Source of the DNA: Bradyrhizobium guangdongense
GTDB lineage: Bacteria; Pseudomonadota; Alphaproteobacteria; Rhizobiales; Xanthobacteraceae
Direction: 5' to 3'
Length of the DNA stretch: 64,000 bases
NCBI RefSeq assembly: GCF_004114975.1
Contig: NZ_CP030051.1
Location: 6,971,501-7,035,500 of the forward strand
Under the pieces are notes generated by a model. It saw only the letters and a program-made list of their open reading frames with translations. It searched no databases and was not told the DNA's origin. A program made the translations under genes and the position numbers. Positions 51,606-60,693 of this stretch are shown here, one piece after another. Within the stretch, counting starts at the first letter, position 1. Each line of letters opens with the position of its first letter.

Positions 51606-52325
51606 ATGGAGACCGCCGCTCACCGGCGCGCCTGGCGCGTCATCATTGCTGTCTGCGGATTGATGCTGCTGGGCTCAGCCGCCGACCTTCGTGCCGGCAC
51701 ATTGCTCTCGCCGGGCGCAGGCATGCTCGTGCGCAAATCCGCCGAGCCGTTCGGCGTGTTCGCCTTCGCCATCTCCGACGGCAGCCTGCGGCAGAAATGG
51801 TTCGCGCTGAAGCAGAAGTTCGACGACGACATGGTGCAGCTTGCGCTGTGCGACGGCGATCGCGACCATTGCGCCTCGCCCGCAGCGCTGAAGCTGCTCG
51901 CCATCGTCGACCAGGCTAGGGCCCGCGACGGTCGCGCCCGGCTCGGCGAGACCAATCGCGCCATCAATCTCGCCATCCGCGCCGCCAATGACGGCACTGA
52001 CGACGTCTGGAGCTCGCCGCTCGCGACCTTCGCGCGCGGCGCCGGCGACTGCGAGGACTATGCCATCGCCAAGCTCGCCGCACTGCGGCTTGCCGGCGTC
52101 GCGGTGGAAGACCTCCGCATCGTCGTGGTACGCGACGTCAGGGCCGGCGAAGCGCATGCGGTCGCCGCCGCAAGGCTCGACGGCAGCTGGCTGATGCTGG
52201 ACAACCGCCGCATGGCCATGGTCGAGGACGAGAACGCGCGGACCTACCAGCCGCTGTTCGTGCTCTACCAGGCGGCGGTGCTGAAATATGTCGGCGAGCC
52301 CGTGCAGTTGTCCGACGCCCGCTAA
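51606..52325 (+). CDS. LapG-like transglutaminase-like cysteine protease
   Basis: A 239-residue exported protein of the bacterial transglutaminase-like cysteine proteinase family. A hydrophobic N-terminal segment (residues 9-30, WRVIIAVCGLMLLGSAADLR) acts as signal or anchor. The catalytic triad is visible as C149 (GAGDCEDYAIAK), H184 (GEAHAVAAA) and D199 (WLMLDNRR), matching in order and spacing the C-H-D of LapG. LapG cuts the N-terminal part of giant adhesins in the periplasm and so releases them from the cell. The ATG at 51606 has GGAAGGGG upstream. It is divergent from the giant adhesin, the obvious candidate substrate. No LapD gene is seen in the window. Confidence 0.9.
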   Translation: METAAHRRAWRVIIAVCGLMLLGSAADLRAGTLLSPGAGMLVRKSAEPFGVFAFAISDGSLRQKWFALKQKFDDDMVQLALCDGDRDHCASPAALKLLAIVDQARARDGRARLGETNRAINLAIRAANDGTDDVWSSPLATFARGAGDCEDYAIAKLAALRLAGVAVEDLRIVVVRDVRAGEAHAVAAARLDGSWLMLDNRRMAMVEDENARTYQPLFVLYQAAVLKYVGEPVQLSDAR

Positions 52326-52408
52326 TCTCGCTTGTAGCCCATCACAAACCCGTTTCGCGGCTCGATCCAGGACGCTAGCATGGCGTCCTTGATGCGGGGG
52401 CGGCTGGA

Positions 52409-53524
52409 ATGCGGTTGATCGTTGCGATTGTGCTCGCATTGCTGGCCTGGCCGGCGGCGTCTGGCTTCGCGCAATCCGCTCCCTCCATCGCGGACAAGCT
52501 GCCGCTGTTTTCCAGGAATAACTGTCAGCAGATCCGTGACCCCGGCAATCAATTGTTCTGCGGTGACGCGGAGCTGTCCGCGGCCGCCGAGAAGCTGGGC
52601 ACGGCGATCGAGGCGCGGCTCGCCCGCCTGCCCGATCGCCTGCCCGCGATCGAGGAGAATGCGGTCTGGAATCGCCAGCGCAATCTCGGCTGCGGCATCG
52701 TCGGCCAGACCGCGGTTCGCACCGAGGATTTCGAGCGGGTGAAGGCGTGCCTGCTCAAGGTAACCGAGGATCGCGCGACGATCGTGCGCGATCCAGATTT
52801 CGACTGTCTTGCCGCCAACACCGCGGCCGGCGCGCTGATCTGCGCGGACCCGGCGCTGGCGCTGACCGAGACCGAGCTCAACAGCCAGGTGCTCGGCCTG
52901 ATCGGGAAGCTGGACCCGACTGCGGCACGCTTCGCCTTCGCCGAATACGGCCGCTGGACGCGCGAGCGTGATCGCAAGTGCAATCTGGTCGGCAAGGAGA
53001 ACGTGCCGCTCGAGGAGCTCGGCTCCGCGGAAGATTGTCTCGCCGATTCCCTCAAGCGCAAGGCCGACGAGATCGCGGCCGCCAAAGGCGATCCGAAGAA
53101 GGTGTTCGGCCGGCAGGTCGCGGCCCGGAAGCCCGACACCGACGCGGTCGATTTCTGCGCGGCGCGCATCCACGCCGCCAATTCGTGCGGCAATTTCCTC
53201 CGCATCAATCGCGTCTACGCCCTCGACAGCCAGGTCACTGATCAGGAGGCGCAGGTCACCGGCGAGATCGAGATGGTGGTGCTGGCGCCGTTCACCACCT
53301 GCAGCAAGGTCGCCTCGGCCTGCACCGGCACCTGCTGGGACGCGGCTACCGGCCGTCCGCAACCGGGCGCCGCCAATAAGGAGCGCGCCGCAGCCGCCTT
53401 CAACGTCACGCGCCGCCTGCGGATACAGCGGACCTTTGCCTTCGTCAAAGCTGGCGACGGTTGGCGTTGCCGCGAAGACGAACTGGCGCCGGTCAATTCG
53501 GGGACGGCGAGCGGGGGATCGTAG
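52409..53524 (+). CDS. Exported protein with two LprI-like cysteine modules
   Basis: A 371-residue secreted protein with a signal peptide (MRLIVAIVLALLAWPAASGF, then AQS). Two consecutive LprI-like (lysozyme-inhibitor-type) modules are seen, about residues 39-122 and 132-222. Each has CxxxxxxxxxxxxC near its start, a middle helix ending W-R-R/C (VWNRQRNLGC; RWTRERDRKC) and a later cysteine. The C-terminal part (about 245-350) is beta-rich with further cysteines. The family includes inhibitors of host or competitor lysozyme, but many members are of unknown function. It follows the LapG-like gene by 83 bases on the same strand and may belong to the same transcript. Confidence 0.82.
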   Translation: MRLIVAIVLALLAWPAASGFAQSAPSIADKLPLFSRNNCQQIRDPGNQLFCGDAELSAAAEKLGTAIEARLARLPDRLPAIEENAVWNRQRNLGCGIVGQTAVRTEDFERVKACLLKVTEDRATIVRDPDFDCLAANTAAGALICADPALALTETELNSQVLGLIGKLDPTAARFAFAEYGRWTRERDRKCNLVGKENVPLEELGSAEDCLADSLKRKADEIAAAKGDPKKVFGRQVAARKPDTDAVDFCAARIHAANSCGNFLRINRVYALDSQVTDQEAQVTGEIEMVVLAPFTTCSKVASACTGTCWDAATGRPQPGAANKERAAAAFNVTRRLRIQRTFAFVKAGDGWRCREDELAPVNSGTASGGS

Positions 53525-53534
53525 TTCTTTCTTC

Positions 53535-53674
53535 CTTCTCGCCTTGTGGGAGAAGGTGGCGCGAAGCGCCGGATGAGGGGTTCTTTCCGCTCGCCCCACT
53601 GCTCGTAAGGATGGAGACCCCTCACCCGGCTTCGCTTTCAGCGAAGCCACCCTCTCCCGCAAGGGGAGAGGGTG
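53535..53674. repeat. intergenic repeat, CCTTCTC/CCTCTCCC family
   Basis: CCTTGTGGGAGAAGGTGGCG on the left and CCACCCTCTCCCGCAAGGGG on the right are inverted relatives, with GGATGAGGGG and CCCCTCACCC inside. It lies between the convergent LprI-like and LivJ-like genes. Confidence 0.8.
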
Positions 53675-53701
53675 CACGGCTTGTGCGGCGACAACGCCGC
53701 A

Positions 53702-54901
53702 TCAAAACATCAGATTGTCCTTCACCAGAACCCAGCGGCCGGCCTTGACCTGCTGCACCTGGGTGATGGTGTTGGCGAGGTGGTCGGTCTTGGAGAACTT
53801 GGTCGGCGGTGAGTTGAAAATGTCGAGGAACTTTTCGCCCGACTCCAGTGAATCGAGCATCTTCTGCCCGGTCAGATCCTTGCCCGCCTTGTCCGCGTAG
53901 AACGCGAACGTCATCACCGCGTTGTAGCCGATGATCGCCTGCGTGTTGGCATCGGTGCCGAACATCTTCTTGTAGTTGATCAGCCAGTCGTGGACCTTGC
54001 CCTTGGCAGTGTCCTCATAGGGAATCTCGAAACCGCTCGCCGCGTAGAGCCCTTCGACCGCATCCTTGCCCAGCGTCGGCACCTCCAGCACGTTGGTCGG
54101 CGTCGCGCCGAGGAAGGTGACGTCCCAGCCGAGCTTCTTCGCCTCGGTCATCGCGCCGATGGTCTCGCGGATCACGGTGCCGAGCACGACGAGATCGCAG
54201 CCGTCGGACTTCATCTTGGCGACCTGCGCGCTGAAATCGGAGGCGCCGCGCTTGTAGCTCGTCACCGAAGCCGCCGGGATCTTCATCGCGGTCAGCTGCT
54301 GATTGAAGCCGTCGAGCACGTTCTTTCCGTACTCGTCGTCCTGATGCATGATGCAGGGCTTTTTGAAGTTCTTCCACTCCATCATGTATTTCAAGGCCGC
54401 CCGCGTGCTCTCGACATAGGGCAGCAGATTGTTGAACTTCAGCCGCTCCTGCGGCTTGGCCGGATCGAACTTGAAGGTGAACTCGGCGGCCGTCAGCGGA
54501 AACAGCTGAAGCACGCCGGCATCGAACAGGATGTCCTGCGCGGCGAGCACCGTGGGCGAGCCCATCGGGCCGATCATCGCGAAGATCTTGTCGCGCTCGA
54601 CCATCTTCTGCGAGGCCAGCACCGCCTTCTTCGGATCGTAGCCATTGTCCTCCAGGATCATCTTGAGCTTGCGGCCCTGGATGCCGCCGGCCGCGTTGAT
54701 CTCCTCGACCGCCATCTTCATGCCGTTGGACACAGGCACGCCCCAGACCTTGATCGGGCCCGAGAGATCCTGATGGGTGCCGATGACGATCTCGTTCGCC
54801 GAGATGCCTTCATTGGTGACCTTGGTTTGCGCCGCAGCCGGCAGACAGGTGAGCGCCACCGCACCCACAGCAAGGCCGAACGCTTTCAACGATTTCGACA
54901 T
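53702..54901 (-). CDS. Branched-chain-type ABC solute-binding protein (LivJ-like)
   Basis: A 399-residue periplasmic binding protein of the Leu/Ile/Val (Peripla_BP_6) class. The signal peptide is MSKSLKAFGLAVGAVALTCL, cleaved after AAA. Family blocks include EIVIGTHQDLSGPIKVWGVP, NGMKMAVEEINAAGGIQGRK and QDDEYGKNVLDGF. The ATG at 54901 has GGAGAGGAG upstream; the reading further upstream is a shadow of the ligase gene. It is the last gene of the liv-ligase operon. In these families the binding protein sets specificity; linkage with an acyl-CoA ligase suggests an organic acid rather than an amino acid as ligand. Confidence 0.94.
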   Translation of the reverse strand: MSKSLKAFGLAVGAVALTCLPAAAQTKVTNEGISANEIVIGTHQDLSGPIKVWGVPVSNGMKMAVEEINAAGGIQGRKLKMILEDNGYDPKKAVLASQKMVERDKIFAMIGPMGSPTVLAAQDILFDAGVLQLFPLTAAEFTFKFDPAKPQERLKFNNLLPYVESTRAALKYMMEWKNFKKPCIMHQDDEYGKNVLDGFNQQLTAMKIPAASVTSYKRGASDFSAQVAKMKSDGCDLVVLGTVIRETIGAMTEAKKLGWDVTFLGATPTNVLEVPTLGKDAVEGLYAASGFEIPYEDTAKGKVHDWLINYKKMFGTDANTQAIIGYNAVMTFAFYADKAGKDLTGQKMLDSLESGEKFLDIFNSPPTKFSKTDHLANTITQVQQVKAGRWVLVKDNLMF

Positions 54902-54984
54902 TGACGTCTCCTCTCCTTGGGGCCCGTTCGATGCGAAGGGCGGGGCCATCACCGCTTCGCTGTTTCGTTCCTGCGCGTGCACGC

Positions 54985-56823
54985 TTACGCCACTGCGCGC
55001 TGGCGATACATCGCGTCGATTTCGGCGGCATAGCGCTTGTTCACGAAATTGCGCTTCAACTTCATGGTCGGCGTCAGCTCTTCGTCCTCCGGCGTGAGCT
55101 GGCGTTCGATCAGGTAGAATTTCTTGACGGTCTCGACGCGGGCGAAGTTCGCGTTGACGGCTTCGATTTCGCGCCAGATCAGATCCTGGATCTCGCTGGC
55201 CCGGCACAGGCTGGCATAATTGGTGAAGGGGATGTCGTGGTCCTGGGCGAACTTCTCGACATTCTCCTGGTCGATCATGACGAGGCAGGTGAGATACGGC
55301 CGCTTGTCGCCGATCACCACGGCGTCCGAGATGTAGGGCGAGAATTTGAGCTGGTTCTCGATTTCCGATGGCGTGATGTTTTTGCCGCCCGAGGTGATGA
55401 TGATGTCCTTCATCCGGTCGGTGACGCGGACAAACCCCTCGTTGTCGATGAGGCCGACATCGCCGGTATGCAGCCAACCCCTGGCATCGATGGTCTCCGC
55501 CGTCTTCTCCGGCTGGTTCAAATAGCCCATGAACAGGAAGTCGCCCTTGATCAGGATCTCGCCGTCGGGCGAGAGCGCGACCTCGCCCCAGGGCACCGCG
55601 GTGCCGACCGAGCCGAGCTTGATGCGCTCGCCCGGCATCATGGTCGCGACCCCGCAATTCTCGGTCTGGCCGTAGACCTCGTGCATGTCGATGCCGAGCG
55701 CGAGGTACCAGCGGATCAGGTCCGGCGCGATCGGCGCCGCACCCGTGAAGGCAATGCGGCAACGATCGAGCCCGATCATGCGGCGGATATTGCGGAACGC
55801 GACCCGGTAGGCGATGGCGTTGGCGATACGCAGGCCTAGCGGCGGTGTCCTGCCCTCGAGGCGGCAATCGACCATGCGATAACCGATTTTGATGGCCCGG
55901 CGGTAGACCCATTGCTGCAGCGGCGTCGCATCCTTCAGCGCAATGGTGATCGCGGAGTAGAATTTCTCCCAGATCCGCGGCACCGCGAGGAACACCGTCG
56001 GCTGCACCTCGCGCAGATTGTCCGGCACGGTCTCCGGGCTCTCGGCAAAGTTCATCACCGAGCCGAGCGCGACCGAGATGTAATAGCCGCCGACCCGCTC
56101 GGCGACGTGACAGAGCGGCAGGAAGATCAGCCGGTCCTCGTCCTCCCGCGCGGGGATGAAATCGTTGGCGTGGCGCATCTGGTGCGTGACGCTGCGGTTG
56201 GCGTGCATCGCGCCCTTGGGCGGGCCCGTCGTACCTGACGTGTAGACGAGCACGGCGAGATCATCAGCACCGCGGCTGTCGATCATCTCCTGCCACAGCG
56301 CCTCGCGGCCGACCATATGGTTGCGGCCAAGCGCGCGAAACTCCTCGAACGACATCACCATGTCGTCGGAGAAGCCGCTGAGGCCCTCCATGTCGAATAC
56401 CACGATCCGTTGCAGGCTGGGACAGCGGATACGGCAGGCAAGGATCTTGTCGAGCTGCTCCTCATCCTCGGCGAAGATCACCCGCGTGGTGGAATCATTG
56501 ACGAGGTATTCGACCTGCGCCGATGAATCCGTCGGATAGATGCCCGAGGAGACACCGCCGGCGCAGAGGATGCCCATGTCGGCGTAGATCCATTCGGGGA
56601 CGGCGTTGGCGATGATGGAGGCGACGTCGCCGGGCATAAAGCCGATGGCGCGAAGTCCGTAGGCGATTTCCTTCGAGATCTGCAGCCATTCGCGCCAGCT
56701 CGTCGGCTGCCAGATGCCGAATTTCTTCTCGCGGATCGCGGGCCGGTCGCCGCGCACCTCTGCCGCGCGCAGAAAGCTCCTTGCGATCGTATCAGCGACC
56801 GTCAGCACCGCCGGTCGGGCCAT
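54985..56823 (-). CDS. AMP-dependent acyl-CoA synthetase within the liv operon
   Basis: A 612-residue AMP-forming ligase. The phosphate-binding motif is VLVYTSGTTGPPKGAMHAN (about residues 192-210), followed by YGQTENCGVATMM (A5 motif), GWLHTGDVG and the C-terminal lysine region TPTMKLKRNFV. This is the long-chain fatty acyl-CoA synthetase branch (with FadD15/FAA-like features). It converts a carboxylic acid, ATP and CoA to an acyl-CoA. It lies between livF and livJ on the same strand, so it is made together with the transporter and would trap the imported acid as CoA ester. Confidence 0.93.
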   Translation of the reverse strand: MARPAVLTVADTIARSFLRAAEVRGDRPAIREKKFGIWQPTSWREWLQISKEIAYGLRAIGFMPGDVASIIANAVPEWIYADMGILCAGGVSSGIYPTDSSAQVEYLVNDSTTRVIFAEDEEQLDKILACRIRCPSLQRIVVFDMEGLSGFSDDMVMSFEEFRALGRNHMVGREALWQEMIDSRGADDLAVLVYTSGTTGPPKGAMHANRSVTHQMRHANDFIPAREDEDRLIFLPLCHVAERVGGYYISVALGSVMNFAESPETVPDNLREVQPTVFLAVPRIWEKFYSAITIALKDATPLQQWVYRRAIKIGYRMVDCRLEGRTPPLGLRIANAIAYRVAFRNIRRMIGLDRCRIAFTGAAPIAPDLIRWYLALGIDMHEVYGQTENCGVATMMPGERIKLGSVGTAVPWGEVALSPDGEILIKGDFLFMGYLNQPEKTAETIDARGWLHTGDVGLIDNEGFVRVTDRMKDIIITSGGKNITPSEIENQLKFSPYISDAVVIGDKRPYLTCLVMIDQENVEKFAQDHDIPFTNYASLCRASEIQDLIWREIEAVNANFARVETVKKFYLIERQLTPEDEELTPTMKLKRNFVNKRYAAEIDAMYRQRAVA

Positions 56824-56880
56824 GCACGTCTCCTCTTGCCGCCGTTAAGCTTTCATCGCCGAGTCTTCACCGTAGAACCT

Positions 56881-57669
56881 TCATCTCCAGGTCTTCTTCT
56901 TTTTCCATCGCCGCTCACCTCGCGCGCCGGCTTCCTTGGCGCCAAGGTAGAACTCCTGAATGTCCTGCGAATGCATCAAGCGGTCGCAGCTGTCGTTCAT
57001 CACGACGCGACCGATCTCCAGCACATAGCCGTAATGCGCCGTCTCCAGCGCCACGCGCGCGTTCTGCTCGACCAGCAGGATCGACATGCCCTGCTCCTCG
57101 TTGACGCGGCGGATGATGGTGAAGATCTCCTTCACCAGGATCGGCGACAGGCCGAGCGAGGGCTCATCCAGCAGCAGCAGCGTCGGCCGGTTCATCAGCG
57201 CGCGTCCGATCGCCAGCATCTGCTGCTCGCCGCCGGAGAGCTGGCCGGCCGGCTGGTTGACGCGCTCCTTCAGGCGCGGGAAATAGCCGTAGACCCGCTC
57301 CAGATCCTCCGACACGCCGTCCCGGTCCTTGCGCGGATAGGCGCCCATCATCAGGTTCTCGCGCACCGAGAGAAACGGAAACACTTCGCGTCCTTCTGGC
57401 ACATGACTGAGGCCGAGGCGGACGATGCGGTCCGCCTCCATGCGCTGGATCGGCTTGCCCATGAACTCGATCGATCCTTTCTGCGGATCGAGAATGCCCG
57501 AGATGGTCTTCAGCACCGTGGTCTTGCCGGCGCCGTTGGCGCCCAGCAGCGTCACAATGCGGCCGCGCGGCACTTCCAGCGAGATGCCGCGGATCGCCAT
57601 GATCGGCCCGTAATAGCTCTCGATGTTGGAGAGCCTCAAGATGATGTCCGGGGTCACGGTCGCATCCAT
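56881..57669 (-). CDS. Branched-chain-type ABC ATPase (LivF-like)
   Basis: A 262-residue ATPase. Walker A is LGANGAGKTTV, the signature is LSGGEQQMLAIGRAL and Walker B is LLLLDEPSLGL. The LSGGEQQ form is typical of LivF. The C-terminal tail is basic (RRWKKKKTWR), longer than usual. It begins four bases after the livG stop and precedes the ligase gene by 57 bases, within one operon. Confidence 0.94.
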   Translation of the reverse strand: MDATVTPDIILRLSNIESYYGPIMAIRGISLEVPRGRIVTLLGANGAGKTTVLKTISGILDPQKGSIEFMGKPIQRMEADRIVRLGLSHVPEGREVFPFLSVRENLMMGAYPRKDRDGVSEDLERVYGYFPRLKERVNQPAGQLSGGEQQMLAIGRALMNRPTLLLLDEPSLGLSPILVKEIFTIIRRVNEEQGMSILLVEQNARVALETAHYGYVLEIGRVVMNDSCDRLMHSQDIQEFYLGAKEAGARGERRWKKKKTWR

Positions 57670-57673
57670 CGCG

Positions 57674-58432
57674 TCAGGCTCCCAGATAGGCGGCGACGAC
57701 GTCCGGGTGCTGCTGCACCTCGGACGGCGAGCCCATCGCCAGCACGCGGCCGTAATTCAGTGCGATCACGCGGTCCGAGACGCGGTTGACCAGCGACATG
57801 TCGTGCTCGACCATCAGCACGGTGACCCCGAGCTCGCTCTTCATGTCGCGGATCCAGAACGACATGTCATCGGTCTCCTCGACATTGAGACCGGACGATG
57901 GCTCGTCGAGCAGGATCAGTTTCGGCTCGGAGCAAAGCGCGCGCGCGAGCTCGATCACCTTGCGCACGCCGTAGGGAAGGCCCGAGATCAGCTTGTCACG
58001 ATAGGGCTCGAGGTCGAGGAATTCGATCACCTGCTCGACCCGGCGGCGATGCAGCTTCTCGTTGGCGCGCACGCTCGGCAGGAACAGCAGCTCCTGCCAG
58101 AGCTGCGTGGTGGAGTGCCGGTGGCGCCCGACCAGCAGATTCGACAGCACCGTGGCGTTCTCGAATAGCTCGATGTTCTGGAACGTGCGGGCGATGCCGA
58201 GCCTGGCGATGTCATAAGGCGGCTGTTCGGTGATGTCCTGGTCCTCGAAGAAGATGCGGCCCGAGGTCGGCCGGTAGATCCGCGAGATCAGATTGAAGAT
58301 CGAGCTCTTGCCCGCGCCGTTCGGCCCGATGATCGACAGGATCTCGCCCCTCTCGACCGCGAACGACACCGCATCGACGGCCTTGAGGCCCCCGAAATGC
58401 AGCGACAGGTTCTCGGCGCGGAAATAGCTCAT
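57674..58432 (-). CDS. Branched-chain-type ABC ATPase (LivG-like)
   Basis: A 252-residue ATPase. Walker A is [10 protein letters not shown], the LivG-typical helix [20 protein letters not shown] is present, Walker B is [12 protein letters not shown]. The usual LSGGQ signature is replaced by [15 protein letters not shown], the normal form in LivG. Its start overlaps the livM stop by four bases (ATGA). Confidence 0.94.
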   Translation of the reverse strand: MSYFRAENLSLHFGGLKAVDAVSFAVERGEILSIIGPNGAGKSSIFNLISRIYRPTSGRIFFEDQDITEQPPYDIARLGIARTFQNIELFENATVLSNLLVGRHRHSTTQLWQELLFLPSVRANEKLHRRRVEQVIEFLDLEPYRDKLISGLPYGVRKVIELARALCSEPKLILLDEPSSGLNVEETDDMSFWIRDMKSELGVTVLMVEHDMSLVNRVSDRVIALNYGRVLAMGSPSEVQQHPDVVAAYLGA

Positions 58433-59580
58433 CGGTTCCGCTCCGACTTCACGTAGATCTTCTGCCGCTTGAAGGTCGCGCGCTTGTAGAGCGGGAATAG
58501 CTGGAAGAAGAGCTTGATCTTGAGCCAGCGGCCGTAGAGGCCGAGCGGCTCGAACAGCACGAACAGCATGATGATGACGCCGTAGATCGCGCCCTTGAGA
58601 CCGTTGAGCGAGGCGAACGCCGCGACCTTCGACTGGATGTTGCCTGCGGTCGCCGTGCCTGCGCCAAAGGCCGCGGCGATGCCGCCGATGATTCCGGGCA
58701 TGTCGTCCTTGAGGTAAGTCAGGAACGGATCGATCATCACGATGAAGATCGCGCCCAGCACCGCGCCGTGCAGGCTGAAGGTGCCGCCGATCAGGATCAC
58801 GATGATGAATTCGATCGAGAGCTGGAGCGTGAACATCTCCGGCGAGATGAAGGAGAGCTTGTGCGCGAACAGCACGCCGGCAAAGCCGGTGATCGCCGCC
58901 GAGATCGCGAAGGACTTGACCTTGTACAGCGCGACGTTGACGCCCATGCTGCGCGCCGCGGTCTCGCTGTCGCGGATCGCGACGAAGGCACGCCCGGTCG
59001 GCGAGCGCAACAAGTTGAGCGTGCCGACGATGGTCAGCACCAGCACCGCAAGGCAGAGGAAATAGAAGGTCGGACTGTCGCGCGAGACTGTCACGCCGAG
59101 CAGCGACAGCGCCTTGACCCGCAGCCCCTCATTTCCGTTGGTGACGCTTTCCCAGCGCGCCAGGATCTCCTCGACGATGAAGGCGAAGGAGATGGTGGCG
59201 ATGACGAGATAGATGCCCTGAAGCCGCAGCGCGGGAAAGCCGACCAGCGCGCCGATGCAGCCGGTCAGGACGCCCGCGGCAAGGAAATAGACCGGGAACG
59301 GCACATTGTATTTTTGCAGGTAAGCGGCCGTGTAGGCGCCGATCGCCAGGAACGCGGCGTGCCCGAGCGAGGCCTGGCCGGTAAAGCCGGTCAGGATCAG
59401 CAGCGCCACGCCGACGGTGGCGTAGATGCAGACGAAGACGAGCTGGCTCATCAGATAGCTGGAGAGCACGTAAGGCGCGATCAGCAGCACCGCGAACAGC
59501 AGGCCGTAGGAAACGACGTAGCCCGAATGCGGGAACAACCTGATGTCGTCTTCATAGTCGGTCTTGAACAGGAAGCGCAT
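58429..59580 (-). CDS. Branched-chain-type ABC permease (LivM-like)
   Basis: A 383-residue inner-membrane permease with about nine helices. The LivM signature YATVGVALLILTGFTGQASL with GHAAFLAIGAY is intact. The C-terminus carries an extra basic tail ([19 protein letters not shown]) after the last helix. It starts four bases after the livH stop (59585 to 59580) and overlaps livG. Confidence 0.94.
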   Translation of the reverse strand: MRFLFKTDYEDDIRLFPHSGYVVSYGLLFAVLLIAPYVLSSYLMSQLVFVCIYATVGVALLILTGFTGQASLGHAAFLAIGAYTAAYLQKYNVPFPVYFLAAGVLTGCIGALVGFPALRLQGIYLVIATISFAFIVEEILARWESVTNGNEGLRVKALSLLGVTVSRDSPTFYFLCLAVLVLTIVGTLNLLRSPTGRAFVAIRDSETAARSMGVNVALYKVKSFAISAAITGFAGVLFAHKLSFISPEMFTLQLSIEFIIVILIGGTFSLHGAVLGAIFIVMIDPFLTYLKDDMPGIIGGIAAAFGAGTATAGNIQSKVAAFASLNGLKGAIYGVIIMLFVLFEPLGLYGRWLKIKLFFQLFPLYKRATFKRQKIYVKSERNR

Positions 59581-59584
59581 GCGT

Positions 59585-60460
59585 TCAGACCTTCTTGCGG
59601 GCGTGAAGGCCGAACAGGCCTTCGGGCTTGAGCAGCAGCACGGCGAGCAGCACGATGTAGGGCGCGACGTCCTTCCAGCCCTCCGGCAGATAGAACCCGG
59701 CCATGCTCTCGATCACACCGATCAGCACGCCGCCGACGACCGCGCCGGGAATCGAGCCGAAGCCGCCGAGCACCGCGGCCGGAAACGCCTTCAGCCCGAG
59801 CACGAGACCGACATTGGAATGAATGAAGGTGATCGGCGCCAGCAGCACGCCGGCGCAGGTCGCGACCGCCGCGCTGATCGCCCAGACGATCGACACCACG
59901 CGCTTGACCGGGATGCCCATGTAATAAGCCGCGAGCATGTTCTCGGAGCTGGCACGCATCGCGGTGCCGAGCGTGGTCTTGTTGAAGAACAGCCAGAGCA
60001 GCGTGCACAGGATCATCGTCGCCGCGATCACCGAGAGCTTGTCATAGGCCAGCACCAGAGAGCCGATCCGCAAGACGCCCTGGCTGAACGGCGTGTCGAT
60101 CTTGAAATCGTCGGTGCCCCAGATCATGCCGGCGACCGAACGGAGGAAATAGCCGAGGCCAATGGTGGCCATGATGATGGAGAATTGCGGATAGCCGAGA
60201 ATCGGCCGCACCACGATCCGCTCCGCCAGCATGCCGAACAGCGCCATCGCCGCCACCGCACCGGCAAAGCCGACCCAGTAGTTCAGGCCCATCATGCCGA
60301 TGAAGGTGAAGGCGAAGAAGCCGCCCAGCATCATCAGATCGCCCTGGGCGAAATTGACGACCTCGGTGGCCTTGTAGACGAGCACGAAGCCGAGTGCGAT
60401 CAGGCCGTAAACACAGCCGAGCGCAACACCGCTGACCAGCTGCTGAACGAAATCCAGCAT
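59585..60460 (-). CDS. Branched-chain-type ABC permease (LivH-like)
   Basis: A 291-residue inner-membrane permease with about eight helices. It has the usual start MLDFVQQLVSGVALGCVYGL and the LivH motif VNFAQGDLMMLGG. The ATG at 60460 has GGGAGGA upstream; the longer reading to 60571 is rejected. It is the first gene of the operon livH-livM-livG-livF-ligase-livJ, so the promoter should lie in the 233 bases between it and the divergent exporter gene at 60694. Confidence 0.94.
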   Translation of the reverse strand: MLDFVQQLVSGVALGCVYGLIALGFVLVYKATEVVNFAQGDLMMLGGFFAFTFIGMMGLNYWVGFAGAVAAMALFGMLAERIVVRPILGYPQFSIIMATIGLGYFLRSVAGMIWGTDDFKIDTPFSQGVLRIGSLVLAYDKLSVIAATMILCTLLWLFFNKTTLGTAMRASSENMLAAYYMGIPVKRVVSIVWAISAAVATCAGVLLAPITFIHSNVGLVLGLKAFPAAVLGGFGSIPGAVVGGVLIGVIESMAGFYLPEGWKDVAPYIVLLAVLLLKPEGLFGLHARKKV

Positions 60461-60693
60461 CGCCGCGTCCTCCCGATGCAACCTGCGGTTCTTACGACCG
60501 CATCGCCGCATCTTGTGTCCAGCCGCTACGCAGTCGTCTCGCTGCGTGAGCGCTATTTGTCCCGGCGCCAATTCAGCCTGAACCGCAAAGCGCTGTCAAC
60601 AAACGGTGACTTCTGGAGTGTCCTGCCTTTAGTCCAACATGGAGACCGGAATTTGCGGCCGCGCGATTCACGGGGTCGAAACATCTTCAGGTC

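Noticed and set aside
53702..55912. 736-codon fusion of ligase and binding-protein sequences
   Set aside because: The first half is an out-of-frame shadow of the ligase gene; the real binding-protein gene starts at 54901 with its own signal peptide.
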